64,000 nt of DNA from DATBLY01 sp963705545 (lineage in GTDB: Bacteria > Actinomycetota > UBA4738 > HRBIN12). The DNA lies in assembly GCA_963705545.1 (NCBI GenBank), contig CAVPJX010000004.1, forward strand, positions 62,001-126,000. The letters run 5' to 3'. Made by a program: the position numbers and the translations under genes. The notes beneath the pieces are model-generated. The model was not told where the DNA came from and did no database searches. It was given only the letters and a program-made list of their open reading frames with translations. Below are positions 1 to 7,262 of this stretch, one piece after another (positions within the stretch are counted from its first letter, which is position 1; every line of letters begins with the position of its first letter).

Positions 1-87
1 CTGAGAGGAATCGGCAGGATGGGGCTCCGGGGACATCGACCGAACGGCGGTAGTCGTGGGACGTTCGGCTGATACCGTCCCCGACCG

Positions 88-1062
88 ATGAAGGACGTCG
101 GTCTGGTCGGGGTTCCCTTCTCGGGGAAGTCCACCCTGTTCACCGCCCTCACCCGGTCGGGCTCGCACGGGGGACAGGCGAACGTCGCGGTCGTGCCCGT
201 CCCCGACCCGCGACTCGCCGTCCTCACCGAGATGGAGCGGTCCCGGAAGACGGTCGCGGCCCAGGTGCGGTTCGTGGACGTGCCCGGAGGGGTCTCGAGC
301 GCGCAGGGGATCGCGAAGCTCCGCGAGGTCGATGCGCTCGCCGTCGTGATCCGGTGCTTCGGTGCGGACGCGACGCCATCGGCCGAGCTCGCCGCCGTCC
401 GCGCCGAGCTGCTCCTGGCCGACCTGGCGGTGATCGAAGGTGCGCTCGAGAAGGCGGAGAAGAAGGCCCGTGGGAAGCCCGGCCCCGAGGTCGCCGCGCT
501 GACGGCCGCGAAGGCGGCGCTCGACGCCGAGACGCCGCTCGCCGATGCCAGGTTGTCACCGGAAGACGTCGGCGAGCTCCGCGGGATCGCGCCGCTCACC
601 CTGAAGCCCGCGGTGGTCGTCGCGAACCTCGAGGAGGGGACGTCCGTGCCGGCCGAGCTCCCGGACGCGGTCGGCGTCTACGCGTCGATCGAGGCCGAGA
701 CGGCGGAGATGGATGCGGACGAGGCCCGGGCGCTGCTCGAAGAGTTCGGCGTGGAAGAGCCCGGCCTGGAACGGGTCGTGGCGGCGTCGTACCGCGCGCT
801 CGACCTGATCACGTTCCTGACCACCGGCGACGACGAGACCCGTGCGTGGGAGGTGCGCCGGGGCGCGGCGGCTCCCGAGGCGGCGGGCGTGATCCACACC
901 GACCTCCAGCGGGGCTTCATCCGGGCCGAGGTGATCGCGTACGACGAGCTGGTCGCGGCCGGATCGATGGAGGCCGCGAAGGCCGGCGGCAAGATCCGCG
1001 TGGAGGGCAAGGACTACGTCGTCCGCGAGGGCGACATCCTCCACGTGCGGTTCGCGGTGTGA
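88..1062 (+). CDS. ychF: YchF/OBG-family P-loop NTPase
   Basis: A 324-residue TRAFAC-class nucleotide-binding protein of the OBG family, a cytosolic ribosome-associated NTPase (E. coli YchF prefers ATP). The P-loop GVPFSGKST is at residues 8-16 and the G3 motif DVPG at 64-67. The usual G4 motif NKxD is replaced by a YchF-like VVANLEE near residue 176. The last ~65 residues (IHTDLQRGFIRAEV, then RVEGKDYVVREGD) match the TGS-like end of YchF. It is about 40 residues shorter than E. coli YchF (363), mainly in the central coiled region. The ATG has no clear ribosome binding site, but TACCGT lies 9 nt upstream. The family call is firm; strict orthology is less so because of the shortening. Confidence 0.85.
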   Translation: MKDVGLVGVPFSGKSTLFTALTRSGSHGGQANVAVVPVPDPRLAVLTEMERSRKTVAAQVRFVDVPGGVSSAQGIAKLREVDALAVVIRCFGADATPSAELAAVRAELLLADLAVIEGALEKAEKKARGKPGPEVAALTAAKAALDAETPLADARLSPEDVGELRGIAPLTLKPAVVVANLEEGTSVPAELPDAVGVYASIEAETAEMDADEARALLEEFGVEEPGLERVVAASYRALDLITFLTTGDDETRAWEVRRGAAAPEAAGVIHTDLQRGFIRAEVIAYDELVAAGSMEAAKAGGKIRVEGKDYVVREGDILHVRFAV

Positions 1063-1123
1063 CGTTCCGCGACGCCGATGGCGCCCGCAGCCAGAGGCCT
1101 GCCGCGACCGTCGCCGATGAACG

Positions 1124-1390
1124 GTGGCTGACGAGGGGCGTCTCGGTGTCGCGAGCCTCCTGTCGGACCTCGGTCACGAGGTCCCGACCTCCCTGCTCCC
1201 GAGCTTCCTCTCGACCACGATCCGGCGCGCCGGCCGCGGCCCTCGGGCTCATCGAAGGGACCGCGGATGGGGGCCGGGTCGCCAGGCTCGCCGGCGGCGC
1301 GCTGGCCGACGATCCCGAGCGGCGCCGCGCCACCGCGGTCGGCGGTTACACCGCGACCGCCGTTCTGTCGGGCGCTCCGCCGATGGGAGC
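1124..1390 (+). pseudogene. Remnant of MFS transporter N-terminus
   Basis: Two reading frames together recall the first helices of an actinobacterial MFS permease. From 1142 one frame reads LGVASLLSDLGHEVPTS. After about 1228 a second frame reads APAAALGLIEGTADGG and then ARLAGGALADDPERRRATAV. No intact frame joins them, and the next ~300 codons of a normal permease are missing. A C-terminal MFS piece lies at 1894-2160, so this is probably one permease gene broken up by deletion and insertion. The match rests on remembered family sequence. Confidence 0.55.
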
Positions 1391-1456
1391 AGAGGGCAAC
1401 TCACCGCGAGCCGCACCGAGGGAATACGACGCCCGGGTCCGCATGCGAGGCGCCGC

Positions 1457-1567
1457 CTGCTCAGCGAGACCCGTTACACCCGAACCAATCACCGACCCGA
1501 GCGCACCGAACCGCTTCAAGGGTGTGAATCACCGAGGTCGTCGCCGCGACCGCCGTGCAGGTCGGCC
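1457..1567 (+). pseudogene. Remnant resembling the HTH-TOBE regulator
   Basis: This stretch looks like a degraded copy of the middle of the regulator at 2388-2780. One frame reads LLSETRYT where the intact gene has LLSETRAT. Another reads EPITDPSAPNRFKGV where it has EPISAASARNRFPGV, and a third reads ITEVVAATAVQVG where it has ITEVKRDGLAATVEIQAG. Frames change at least twice and there is no start or stop belonging to such a gene. It is probably the dead relic of a duplicate. Confidence 0.5.
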
Positions 1568-1594
1568 TGCTCCGGCCGGGGCTGATCGCACGCC

Positions 1595-1893
1595 GTCCGT
1601 CCTCGTCGTGTCGGCGACGACCGACGACCTAGACGGCATCGACCGGATCTACAACCACTGACGTCTTGGCGTCGGCGATCACGTTCGATCTCGAGCCGAA
1701 GACATCGGAGTGGCGAGCGGCCTGGTTCGAGGCCTACCGGCCGGACGGTCCGCATCGGGTGCTCGTCGCGCGTGAGGGGGATGCGATCGTCGGGTACGCC
1801 ACGAGCTCGTCGTTCCGAGAACGGGCCGCGTACGCGCCCTCGGTCGAGACGAGCGCGTACGTCGACCCGGACCGGCTCGGGCGCGGCATCGGC
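1595..1893 (+). pseudogene. N-terminal part of a phosphinothricin-type GNAT acetyltransferase
   Basis: The frame ending at 1661 reads TTDDLDGIDRIYNH, the usual start of a PAT/Bar-like GNAT domain. With one extra base removed at 1659-1662 it continues from 1666 as ITFDLEPKTSEWRAAWF, then RPDGPHRVLVA, VVGYATSS-like sequence and VETSAYVDPDRLGRGIG, which is the acetyl-CoA-binding motif A. Homology to GNAT stops at about 1893, in the middle of the pyrophosphate loop, where MFS sequence begins. The matching GNAT C-terminus lies at 2264-2341. The gene is broken by both a +1 shift and the foreign segment. Confidence 0.65.
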
Positions 1894-2160
1894 TTGTTCG
1901 CGACGACCGGACCGAACGTCGGGCTCCTGGCGTGCGGGTTCGTCGCGGCCGGCGTCGGGATCGGGTGCGTCGAGACCGCCGAGCATGCGGCCGTCGCGTC
2001 GCTCGCTCCCGAACCGATCCGTGGTTCGGCGTTCGGGCTGCTGGCCGCGATGCAGAGCGTCGGCAACCTCGCCGCGAGCGGTGTCGCCGGGATCGTCTGG
2101 ACGGCGGTCTCGCCACGGGCGGCCTTCGTATGGGCCGCCGGCTGGTGCCTGATCTCCGGA
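1894..2160 (+). pseudogene. C-terminal part of an MFS transporter inside the GNAT remnant
   Basis: In frame with the preceding GNAT piece, the translation changes to GLLACGFVAAGVGIGC, ETAEHAAVASLAPEPIRGSA, FGLLAAMQSVGNLAASGVAG and WTAVSPRAAFVWAAGW. This is the last two or three helices of an MFS permease, including the RGSAFGLL motif of the family. It ends where helix 12 would be. It has no start of its own and is flanked on both sides by pieces of one acetyltransferase. It pairs logically with the MFS N-terminal remnant at 1124-1390. Confidence 0.65.
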
Positions 2161-2263
2161 TCTGCTGGTGACCCTCGGCCGCGAGCGTGGACCCGGCGCG
2201 ACGACATCCCGGAGACTCGAGGGGATGGTCGGCGGTCGACCGCGCCGAGCGACACGGCGTCGC

Positions 2264-2341
2264 GTGGGGGTGTTCACGGAGCAGGGTCACAAGTTCGGCC
2301 GCTATTGGGACGTGGCCTGGTACGAACGCCCGCTGCCCTGA
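2264..2341 (+). pseudogene. C-terminal tail of the broken GNAT acetyltransferase
   Basis: The frame ending in the TGA at 2339-2341 reads VGVFTEQGHKFGRYW followed by DVAWYERPLP. This is the characteristic end of PAT/Bar-type N-acetyltransferases. It is separated from the N-terminal part (ending at 1893) by ~370 nt, of which 1894-2160 codes for part of an MFS permease. Confidence 0.6.
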
Positions 2342-2375
2342 GCGGGGACCCCTCCCCACCGCACGGCCAACCGCC

Positions 2376-2381
2376 TATCCT
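2376..2381 (+). promoter_or_regulatory. -10 element of a leaderless promoter for the HTH-TOBE gene
   Basis: TATCCT lies exactly 6 nt before the ATG at 2388, and no Shine-Dalgarno sequence is present. Transcription would begin at or next to the start codon. The same arrangement recurs at several other genes in the window. Confidence 0.5.
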
Positions 2382-2387
2382 TCGCGC

Positions 2388-2780
2388 ATGGCCGACTCGT
2401 ATCGGATCGGCGAGGCCGCGGCGATCCTCGGCGTCCGCGTCGAGACGCTCCGTCGCTGGGAGGCCGAGGGCAAGCTCACGACGAAGCGCACCGAGGGGAA
2501 GCAGCGCCGCGTGCCGGCCTCTGAGGTGGCGCGGCTGCTCTCGGAGACACGCGCGACCGAGCCGATCTCGGCGGCGAGCGCGCGCAACCGCTTCCCCGGG
2601 GTGATCACCGAGGTGAAGCGCGACGGCCTCGCCGCGACCGTCGAGATCCAGGCGGGACCGCACCGGGTGCTCGCGTTCATCACGCGCGAGGCCGCCGATC
2701 AGCTCGGGCTCGAGCCTGGGATGGAGGCGGTCGCCACCGTGAAGGCGACGAGCGTGATGGTGAACCTGCCACCCCCGTAG
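2388..2780 (+). CDS. HTH-TOBE (Mop) molybdate-responsive regulator
   Basis: A 130-residue protein with two parts. Residues 3-50 form a MerR/excisionase-type helix-turn-helix (YRIGEAAAILGVRVETLRRW). Residues 65-130 form a Mop/TOBE molybdate-binding fold (RNRFPGVITEVKRDGLAATV, ending VATVKATSVMVNLP). Such proteins sense molybdate or tungstate and control uptake genes. modA follows 109 nt downstream with a 12-bp palindrome in front of it. The ATG at 2388 was chosen over longer in-frame options because the HTH begins there and a -10 element sits 6 nt upstream. A degraded copy of its middle lies at 1457-1567. Regulation of modABC is inferred from position. Confidence 0.8.
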   Translation: MADSYRIGEAAAILGVRVETLRRWEAEGKLTTKRTEGKQRRVPASEVARLLSETRATEPISAASARNRFPGVITEVKRDGLAATVEIQAGPHRVLAFITREAADQLGLEPGMEAVATVKATSVMVNLPPP

Positions 2781-2849
2781 ACGAGAGGCACGCTTCTCCG
2801 CCAGGTTCCGGCGGTTCAACCACCGTCTTTCCCTTGTGTCCAGCCTCCA

Positions 2850-2861
2850 GATACCGGTATC
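2850..2861. promoter_or_regulatory. 12-bp perfect palindrome upstream of modA, candidate operator
   Basis: GATACCGGTATC is its own reverse complement. It ends 28 nt before the modA start and 16 nt before its ribosome binding site, where an operator would block transcription or initiation. It could be the target of the HTH-TOBE protein encoded just upstream; this is inferred only from position and symmetry. Confidence 0.35.
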
Positions 2862-2889
2862 GTCCTCGTTCCTGGCGGAAGGAGCGGTG

Positions 2890-3672
2890 GTGCGGCGATG
2901 GTTGGCGGTACTCGGGTGCGCGGTGCTCTTCCTCACCGCGTGCAGCTCCGATGACGGGTCGAGCGGCGACGGTGAACCTGTCGAGCTGACGGTCTTCGCG
3001 GCCTCGTCGCTGACCAACGCCTTCGCCCAGATCGGGGCCGACTTCGAGGCCGCGAACGACGGCGTCACGGTGACTTTCAACTTCGGTTCGTCCGGAGACC
3101 TCGCCGCTCAGATCGCGTCCGAGGGCACGGCCGACGTGTTCGCCTCGGCGAGCGAGAGCTACATGGACGACGTGAGCGCCGACCCGGGCGTGAGCGGACG
3201 GGCGGACTTCGTCCAGAACCAGCTGGTGGTGATCACCCCTCCCGACAACCCCGCCGACATCCAAGCGATCGAGGACCTGGGCAACGACGGCGTCCAGGTC
3301 GTGCTCGCCGCCGAGGGCGTCCCGGTCGGCGACTACGCCCGCGAGGCGTTGGACGCGGCGGGGATCAGCGATGCCGTGCTCGCGAACGTCGTGTCGAACG
3401 AGGAGGACAACGCCTCGGTCGTCGCGAAGATCGTGTCCGGGGAGGCCGACGCCGCGATCGTCTACGTCTCCGACGTGACGAGCCAGGTCGCGCCCGACGT
3501 CAGCGCGATCGACATCCCCGACGCGGTGAACGTGATCGCCACCTATCCGATCGCCGTCGTGGAAGGCGCGGGTGACCCGGAGACCGCGCAGGCGTTCGTC
3601 GACTACGTGACCGGCACGGAGGGGCAGGCGACCTTGGAGGCGTTCGGGTTCCTGCCGCCGCCCTCCGCGTAG
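2890..3672 (+). CDS. modA: Molybdate ABC transporter substrate-binding lipoprotein ModA
   Basis: A 260-residue periplasmic-type binding protein that captures molybdate (possibly tungstate) for ModBC. It begins with a lipoprotein signal, MRRWLAVLGCAVLFLTAC, whose lipobox is LTAC. ModA motifs follow: LTVFAASSLTNAF, then FNFGSSGDLAAQI, ADVFASAS and GEADAAIVYVSDV. The GTG at 2890 was chosen because GGAAGGAG lies 5 nt upstream and the signal peptide begins there; an in-frame GTG at 2887 is equivalent. It is first in a modA-modB-modC operon. Confidence 0.93.
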   Translation: MRRWLAVLGCAVLFLTACSSDDGSSGDGEPVELTVFAASSLTNAFAQIGADFEAANDGVTVTFNFGSSGDLAAQIASEGTADVFASASESYMDDVSADPGVSGRADFVQNQLVVITPPDNPADIQAIEDLGNDGVQVVLAAEGVPVGDYAREALDAAGISDAVLANVVSNEEDNASVVAKIVSGEADAAIVYVSDVTSQVAPDVSAIDIPDAVNVIATYPIAVVEGAGDPETAQAFVDYVTGTEGQATLEAFGFLPPPSA

Positions 3673-3690
3673 CGAAGCGACCGGGCAGGC

Positions 3691-4482
3691 ATGGCGCGCG
3701 GCATGAGCCGACGGATCACCCCAGCGCCGGTCGCGGTGCTCGCGGCGATCGGGATCGCGTTCCTGGCCGTCCCCGTGCTGGCCCTGGTGGTGCGGGCCCC
3801 GTGGTCCGACATCGGCGAGAAGCTTTCCGCGTCCGGTGCCTGGGTCGCCTTCAGGCTCTCCCTCGTCGTCTCGTTCACCGCGGCCGCGCTCTCGTTCCTC
3901 GTCGGCGTGCCGATCGCGTGGGTGCTGGCGCGGTCCCGGATCCCCGGGAAGGCGCTCGTGCGAGCCCTCGTGATCCTCCCGCTGGTGCTTCCGCCGGTCG
4001 TCGGCGGCGTGGCGCTGCTGACCGCACTCGGCCGGTCGGGGATCGTCGGACGATGGCTCTACGACGCCGGGATCCAGCTCACGTTCACGACCGCGGGCGC
4101 GATCGTGGCGACGACGTTCGTCTCGATCCCGCTCGTGATCCTGTCGGCCGAGGGCGGCCTCCGCTCGCTCGACCCGCGGTACGAGCAGGCGGCGGCCGCG
4201 ATGGGCGCGTCGCGTACGCACGTCTTGCGGCGCGTGACCCTCCCGATGATCCGGCCCCAGCTCGCCGCGGGGCTCGTGCTCGCGTGGGCGCGGGCCCTCG
4301 GGGAGTTCGGGGCGACGATCACGTTCGCGGGGAACCTCGCCGGGCGAACGCAGACCCTCCCGCTCGCCGTGTACCAGGCGCGCCAGACCGATCCCGGCGC
4401 GGCCGTCGCCACCTCGCTCCTGCTCGTCGCGCTCTCGCTCGTCGTCCTGGTCGCGATGCGGGATCGGATCTTCGGCCGATGA
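3691..4482 (+). CDS. modB: Molybdate ABC transporter permease ModB
   Basis: A 263-residue inner-membrane permease with about five or six helices. The cytoplasmic EAA loop that docks the ATPase is clear: EQAAAAMGASRTHVLRRVTL, then LPMIRPQLAAG, ARALGEFGATITFAGN and GRTQTLPLAVY. This conserved end is typical of ModB/CysT-type permeases. It starts 18 nt after modA, and its stop overlaps the modC start (ATGA), indicating translational coupling. Confidence 0.93.
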   Translation: MARGMSRRITPAPVAVLAAIGIAFLAVPVLALVVRAPWSDIGEKLSASGAWVAFRLSLVVSFTAAALSFLVGVPIAWVLARSRIPGKALVRALVILPLVLPPVVGGVALLTALGRSGIVGRWLYDAGIQLTFTTAGAIVATTFVSIPLVILSAEGGLRSLDPRYEQAAAAMGASRTHVLRRVTLPMIRPQLAAGLVLAWARALGEFGATITFAGNLAGRTQTLPLAVYQARQTDPGAAVATSLLLVALSLVVLVAMRDRIFGR

Positions 4483-5555
4483 GCCTCGAGGTCGAGCTCG
4501 CGCTCGAACGTCCAGGGTTCGCCGTCGACATCGCCTTCTCGGCGACCGAGGGGAGCACGCTGGTGCTGCTCGGTCCCAACGGGTCGGGGAAGACGACGGT
4601 GCTGTCGTGCCTCGCGGGGATCGTGACCCCCGACCGAGGGCGAGTCGTGCTCGGGGGGGAGCCGCTCCTGGATACGGACGCCGGGATCGACGTCCCACCG
4701 CAGCGCCGGCCGATCGGCGTGCTGTTCCAGGACGGTCTGCTGTTCCCGCACCTGTCGGCGGTGGACAACGCGGCGTTCCCGCTCGTGGCGCGCGGCGCCC
4801 CCGCGGCCGAGGCGCGCGCCCGCGCGCAGGAGCTGCTCGACCGGCTCGCGTTCCCGATCCCGCGCCGGTCGTCCAGGCCGGCGGGGCTCTCGGGTGGCGA
4901 GGCGCAGCGGGTCGCCCTGGCGCGTGCACTCGTCGGAGCGCCAGCGCTCCTGCTCCTGGACGAGCCGACCTCCGCGCTGGACGTCCGCAGCCGCAACGAA
5001 CTCCGGCCGATGATCGGGCAGGCGCTCTCGTCCTTCCCCGGCGTCCGCGTCCTGATCACGCACGACCCCGTGGAGGCGATGACCCTCGGCGATCGGCTCG
5101 TGGTGATCGAGGACGGACGGATCTCGCAGGCCGGCACGATCGAGGACCTGCGTCGCGCACCCCGGACCCCGTACGTCGCAGAGCTGATCGGCGTGAACGT
5201 CTTCCGGGGGCCGCTCGTCGTCCAGGGCGGCACGTGGAGGATCGAGACGGACGACGGATCCGTGTTCGTCGCGGCGCCGCCGCTCCCCGCGGGGGTGCCG
5301 GCCATCGGCGTCCTACCGCCCGCCGAGATCGAGCTCCATCTCGCGCCGCCACCCGAAGGCTCGGCTCAGAACGTCGTGTCCGGCACCGTCGAGGCGATCG
5401 CGATCGACGGGCAGCGGGCACGCGTGCGGATCTCGAGCCATCCGGCCGTCGTCGCCGAGATCACGCTCGCGTCGGCGGAGCGTCTCGCCCTGCGGCCCGG
5501 ACACGAGTTGTGGGCGTCGTTCAAGGCGGTCGGGATCGACGTCGAGCCGGCCTGA
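4479..5555 (+). CDS. modC: Molybdate ABC transporter ATPase ModC
   Basis: A 358-residue ATPase that drives molybdate import. Walker A is GPNGSGKT near residues 33-40, the signature is LSGGEAQR, Walker B is LLLLDEPTSALD, and the switch histidine is in LITHDP. After residue ~240 comes a TOBE/Mop-like domain (NVVSGTVEAIAIDGQRARVR, then a second half ending ELWASFKAVGIDV), which binds oxyanion and regulates transport in ModC proteins. The ATG at 4479 overlaps the modB stop; a much longer upstream frame exists but lies inside modB. Confidence 0.92.
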   Translation: MSLEVELALERPGFAVDIAFSATEGSTLVLLGPNGSGKTTVLSCLAGIVTPDRGRVVLGGEPLLDTDAGIDVPPQRRPIGVLFQDGLLFPHLSAVDNAAFPLVARGAPAAEARARAQELLDRLAFPIPRRSSRPAGLSGGEAQRVALARALVGAPALLLLDEPTSALDVRSRNELRPMIGQALSSFPGVRVLITHDPVEAMTLGDRLVVIEDGRISQAGTIEDLRRAPRTPYVAELIGVNVFRGPLVVQGGTWRIETDDGSVFVAAPPLPAGVPAIGVLPPAEIELHLAPPPEGSAQNVVSGTVEAIAIDGQRARVRISSHPAVVAEITLASAERLALRPGHELWASFKAVGIDVEPA

Positions 5556-5613
5556 GGGCTGGCCCGGCCGTCCCACGGGTTCCGGGCGCGAACGGGTACG
5601 CTGGCCCGACCCC

Positions 5614-6261
5614 ATGGCCATCCAGACCGACGACTCCTTCACGGCGGGCAAAGCGCCCGATCCGCCCGAGGTGAAGCGCGCGAACGCGCTCGGATTCCTC
5701 TCGGAGCTGCCGGGTCTGATCCTGATGGCGTTCGTCCTGGCGCTGCTGATCAAGACGTTCTTGTTCGCAGCGTTCTGGATCCCCTCGCCGTCGATGTCGC
5801 CGACGCTCGTGCACGGCGATCGGGTCCTGGTGAACAAGATCCCCTACTACTTCCACGACCCGCGCCGGGGCGACATCATCGTGTTCGAGAACCCGCACGG
5901 AGGCGAGGACCGCGGGCTGATCGGCGGGTTCCTGCACTGGCTCGGCCAGGGACTCGGGATCCAGGGCGCGGCCGACGAGGACTTCATCAAACGGGTGGTC
6001 GGCCTGCCGGGCGACGTGGTCGAGGGTCGCAACGGCAACGTCTACGTCAACGGCGAGCTCCTGGTCGAGCCGTACCTGCACGAGCGGACGAGCGCGTTCC
6101 CGAAGACCACCGTGCCCGAAGGCCAGCTCTTCGTGATGGGCGACAACCGCAACAACTCGCTCGACTCGCGCTTCGGGCTGGGGTTCGTCCCGATCGACAA
6201 GGTCGTCGGCAAGGCGTTCGTGATCATCTGGCCACCCTCACGGATGGGGTTGCTCCACTAG
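5614..6261 (+). CDS. lepB: Signal peptidase I
   Basis: A 215-residue membrane serine protease that removes signal peptides from secreted proteins. One N-terminal helix (residues ~28-46, LPGLILMAFVLALLIKTFLF) anchors it. The catalytic serine is in IPSPSMSPTL and the general-base lysine in FIKRVVGLPGD. The conserved end VMGDNRNNSLDSR is present. TACGCT lies 10 nt upstream of the ATG, a plausible -10 for a near-leaderless transcript. The next gene begins on the base after its stop, suggesting co-transcription. Confidence 0.93.
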   Translation: MAIQTDDSFTAGKAPDPPEVKRANALGFLSELPGLILMAFVLALLIKTFLFAAFWIPSPSMSPTLVHGDRVLVNKIPYYFHDPRRGDIIVFENPHGGEDRGLIGGFLHWLGQGLGIQGAADEDFIKRVVGLPGDVVEGRNGNVYVNGELLVEPYLHERTSAFPKTTVPEGQLFVMGDNRNNSLDSRFGLGFVPIDKVVGKAFVIIWPPSRMGLLH

Positions 6262-7242
6262 ATGCTCGTCTCGCGCGACCCCGCCTTCCTCGAGGAAGCG
6301 GGCGCGTGGATCCGTGAGCACGTCAGCGTGACCGGTCCGATCGAGGAACCCCGCGCCGCCCCGTGGTCGGTCGTGCTCCGCGTCCCGACGGACGACGGCC
6401 CCGTGTGGTTCAAGTCGGCCCCCGTCGAGGAACGGTTCGAGGCGACGCTGACCGAACGCCTCGCACGCTTGGATCCCGCCTTGCTGCCCGAGCCGATCGC
6501 GATCGACGTCGAGCGCGGCTGGCTCCTGCTCCGCGACGGCGGCACGCGCCTGCGCGAGACCGGCGAGTCGGTCGAGGACTGGGAGGCGATCCTCCCGCGC
6601 TACGCGGAGCTCCAGCTCGCGGCCGCGCCGCAGGCGGACGAGCTCCTCGCCCTCGGGGTGCCGGACGAGCGGCTCGCGGGGCTCGCCGAGCGGCTGGACC
6701 GGCTGCTCGACGACGAGGAGTACCTGCTCCTGGACCGGCCGGACGGGATGTCCACCGAGGAACGCGATCGCCTGCGGTCGCAGCGTCCCTCGATCATCGC
6801 GATGTGCGAGCAGCTCGCCGCATCCGGCATCCCTGACAGCGTGCAGCACGACGACCTGCACGGCGGCGCCGTCCTGGTGGACGGGCGACGGCACCACCGC
6901 GTGATCGACTGGGGCGACGCGTGCATCTCGCACCCGTTCCACACGCTCACCGTGCTGCTTCGCGCGACGGCGTATCAGCGCGGGTACGAGCCCGGAGGGC
7001 CTGAGATCCTGCGCATGCGCGACGCGTACCTCGAGCCGTTCGGCGGGTTCGGCACCCGCGAGGAGCTGCTCGCGTGGGCCGACCTCGCGTATCGCACCGG
7101 GACGATCGCGCGGTCGGTGGCGTGGCACCGGTACCTGCAGGCGTGGCCGCCAGAGGCCCGGGTCGAGGAGGTCGACACGATCCCGTACGGCCTGCAGCGC
7201 TTCCTGGAGCACGGGCCGCTCGGCACCTGGCGCTGGGACTGA
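6262..7242 (+). CDS. Aminoglycoside-phosphotransferase-fold kinase
   Basis: A 326-residue protein of the APH/choline-kinase fold. The catalytic loop VQHDDLHGGAVLV carries the Brenner aspartate, and the metal-binding DFG-equivalent follows in VIDWGDA. The N-terminal lobe (VVLRVPTDDGPVWFKSAP) carries a lysine suitable for ATP binding. The substrate cannot be told; such proteins phosphorylate small hydroxyl compounds, and resistance is only one possibility. It starts directly after the lepB stop and converges with the P-type ATPase 20 bp away. Confidence 0.8.
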   Translation: MLVSRDPAFLEEAGAWIREHVSVTGPIEEPRAAPWSVVLRVPTDDGPVWFKSAPVEERFEATLTERLARLDPALLPEPIAIDVERGWLLLRDGGTRLRETGESVEDWEAILPRYAELQLAAAPQADELLALGVPDERLAGLAERLDRLLDDEEYLLLDRPDGMSTEERDRLRSQRPSIIAMCEQLAASGIPDSVQHDDLHGGAVLVDGRRHHRVIDWGDACISHPFHTLTVLLRATAYQRGYEPGGPEILRMRDAYLEPFGGFGTREELLAWADLAYRTGTIARSVAWHRYLQAWPPEARVEEVDTIPYGLQRFLEHGPLGTWRWD

Positions 7243-7262
7243 ACGCCCGGGCGCAGATCGGA

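Noticed and set aside
2781..2889. Molybdenum-cofactor riboswitch before modA
   Set aside because: Only a short CCGCC/GGCGG stem and the palindrome are visible; no Moco-riboswitch core.
2680..4929. Minus-strand 749-residue open frame across modABC
   Set aside because: Arginine-rich composition without domains, fully opposite to recognised genes.
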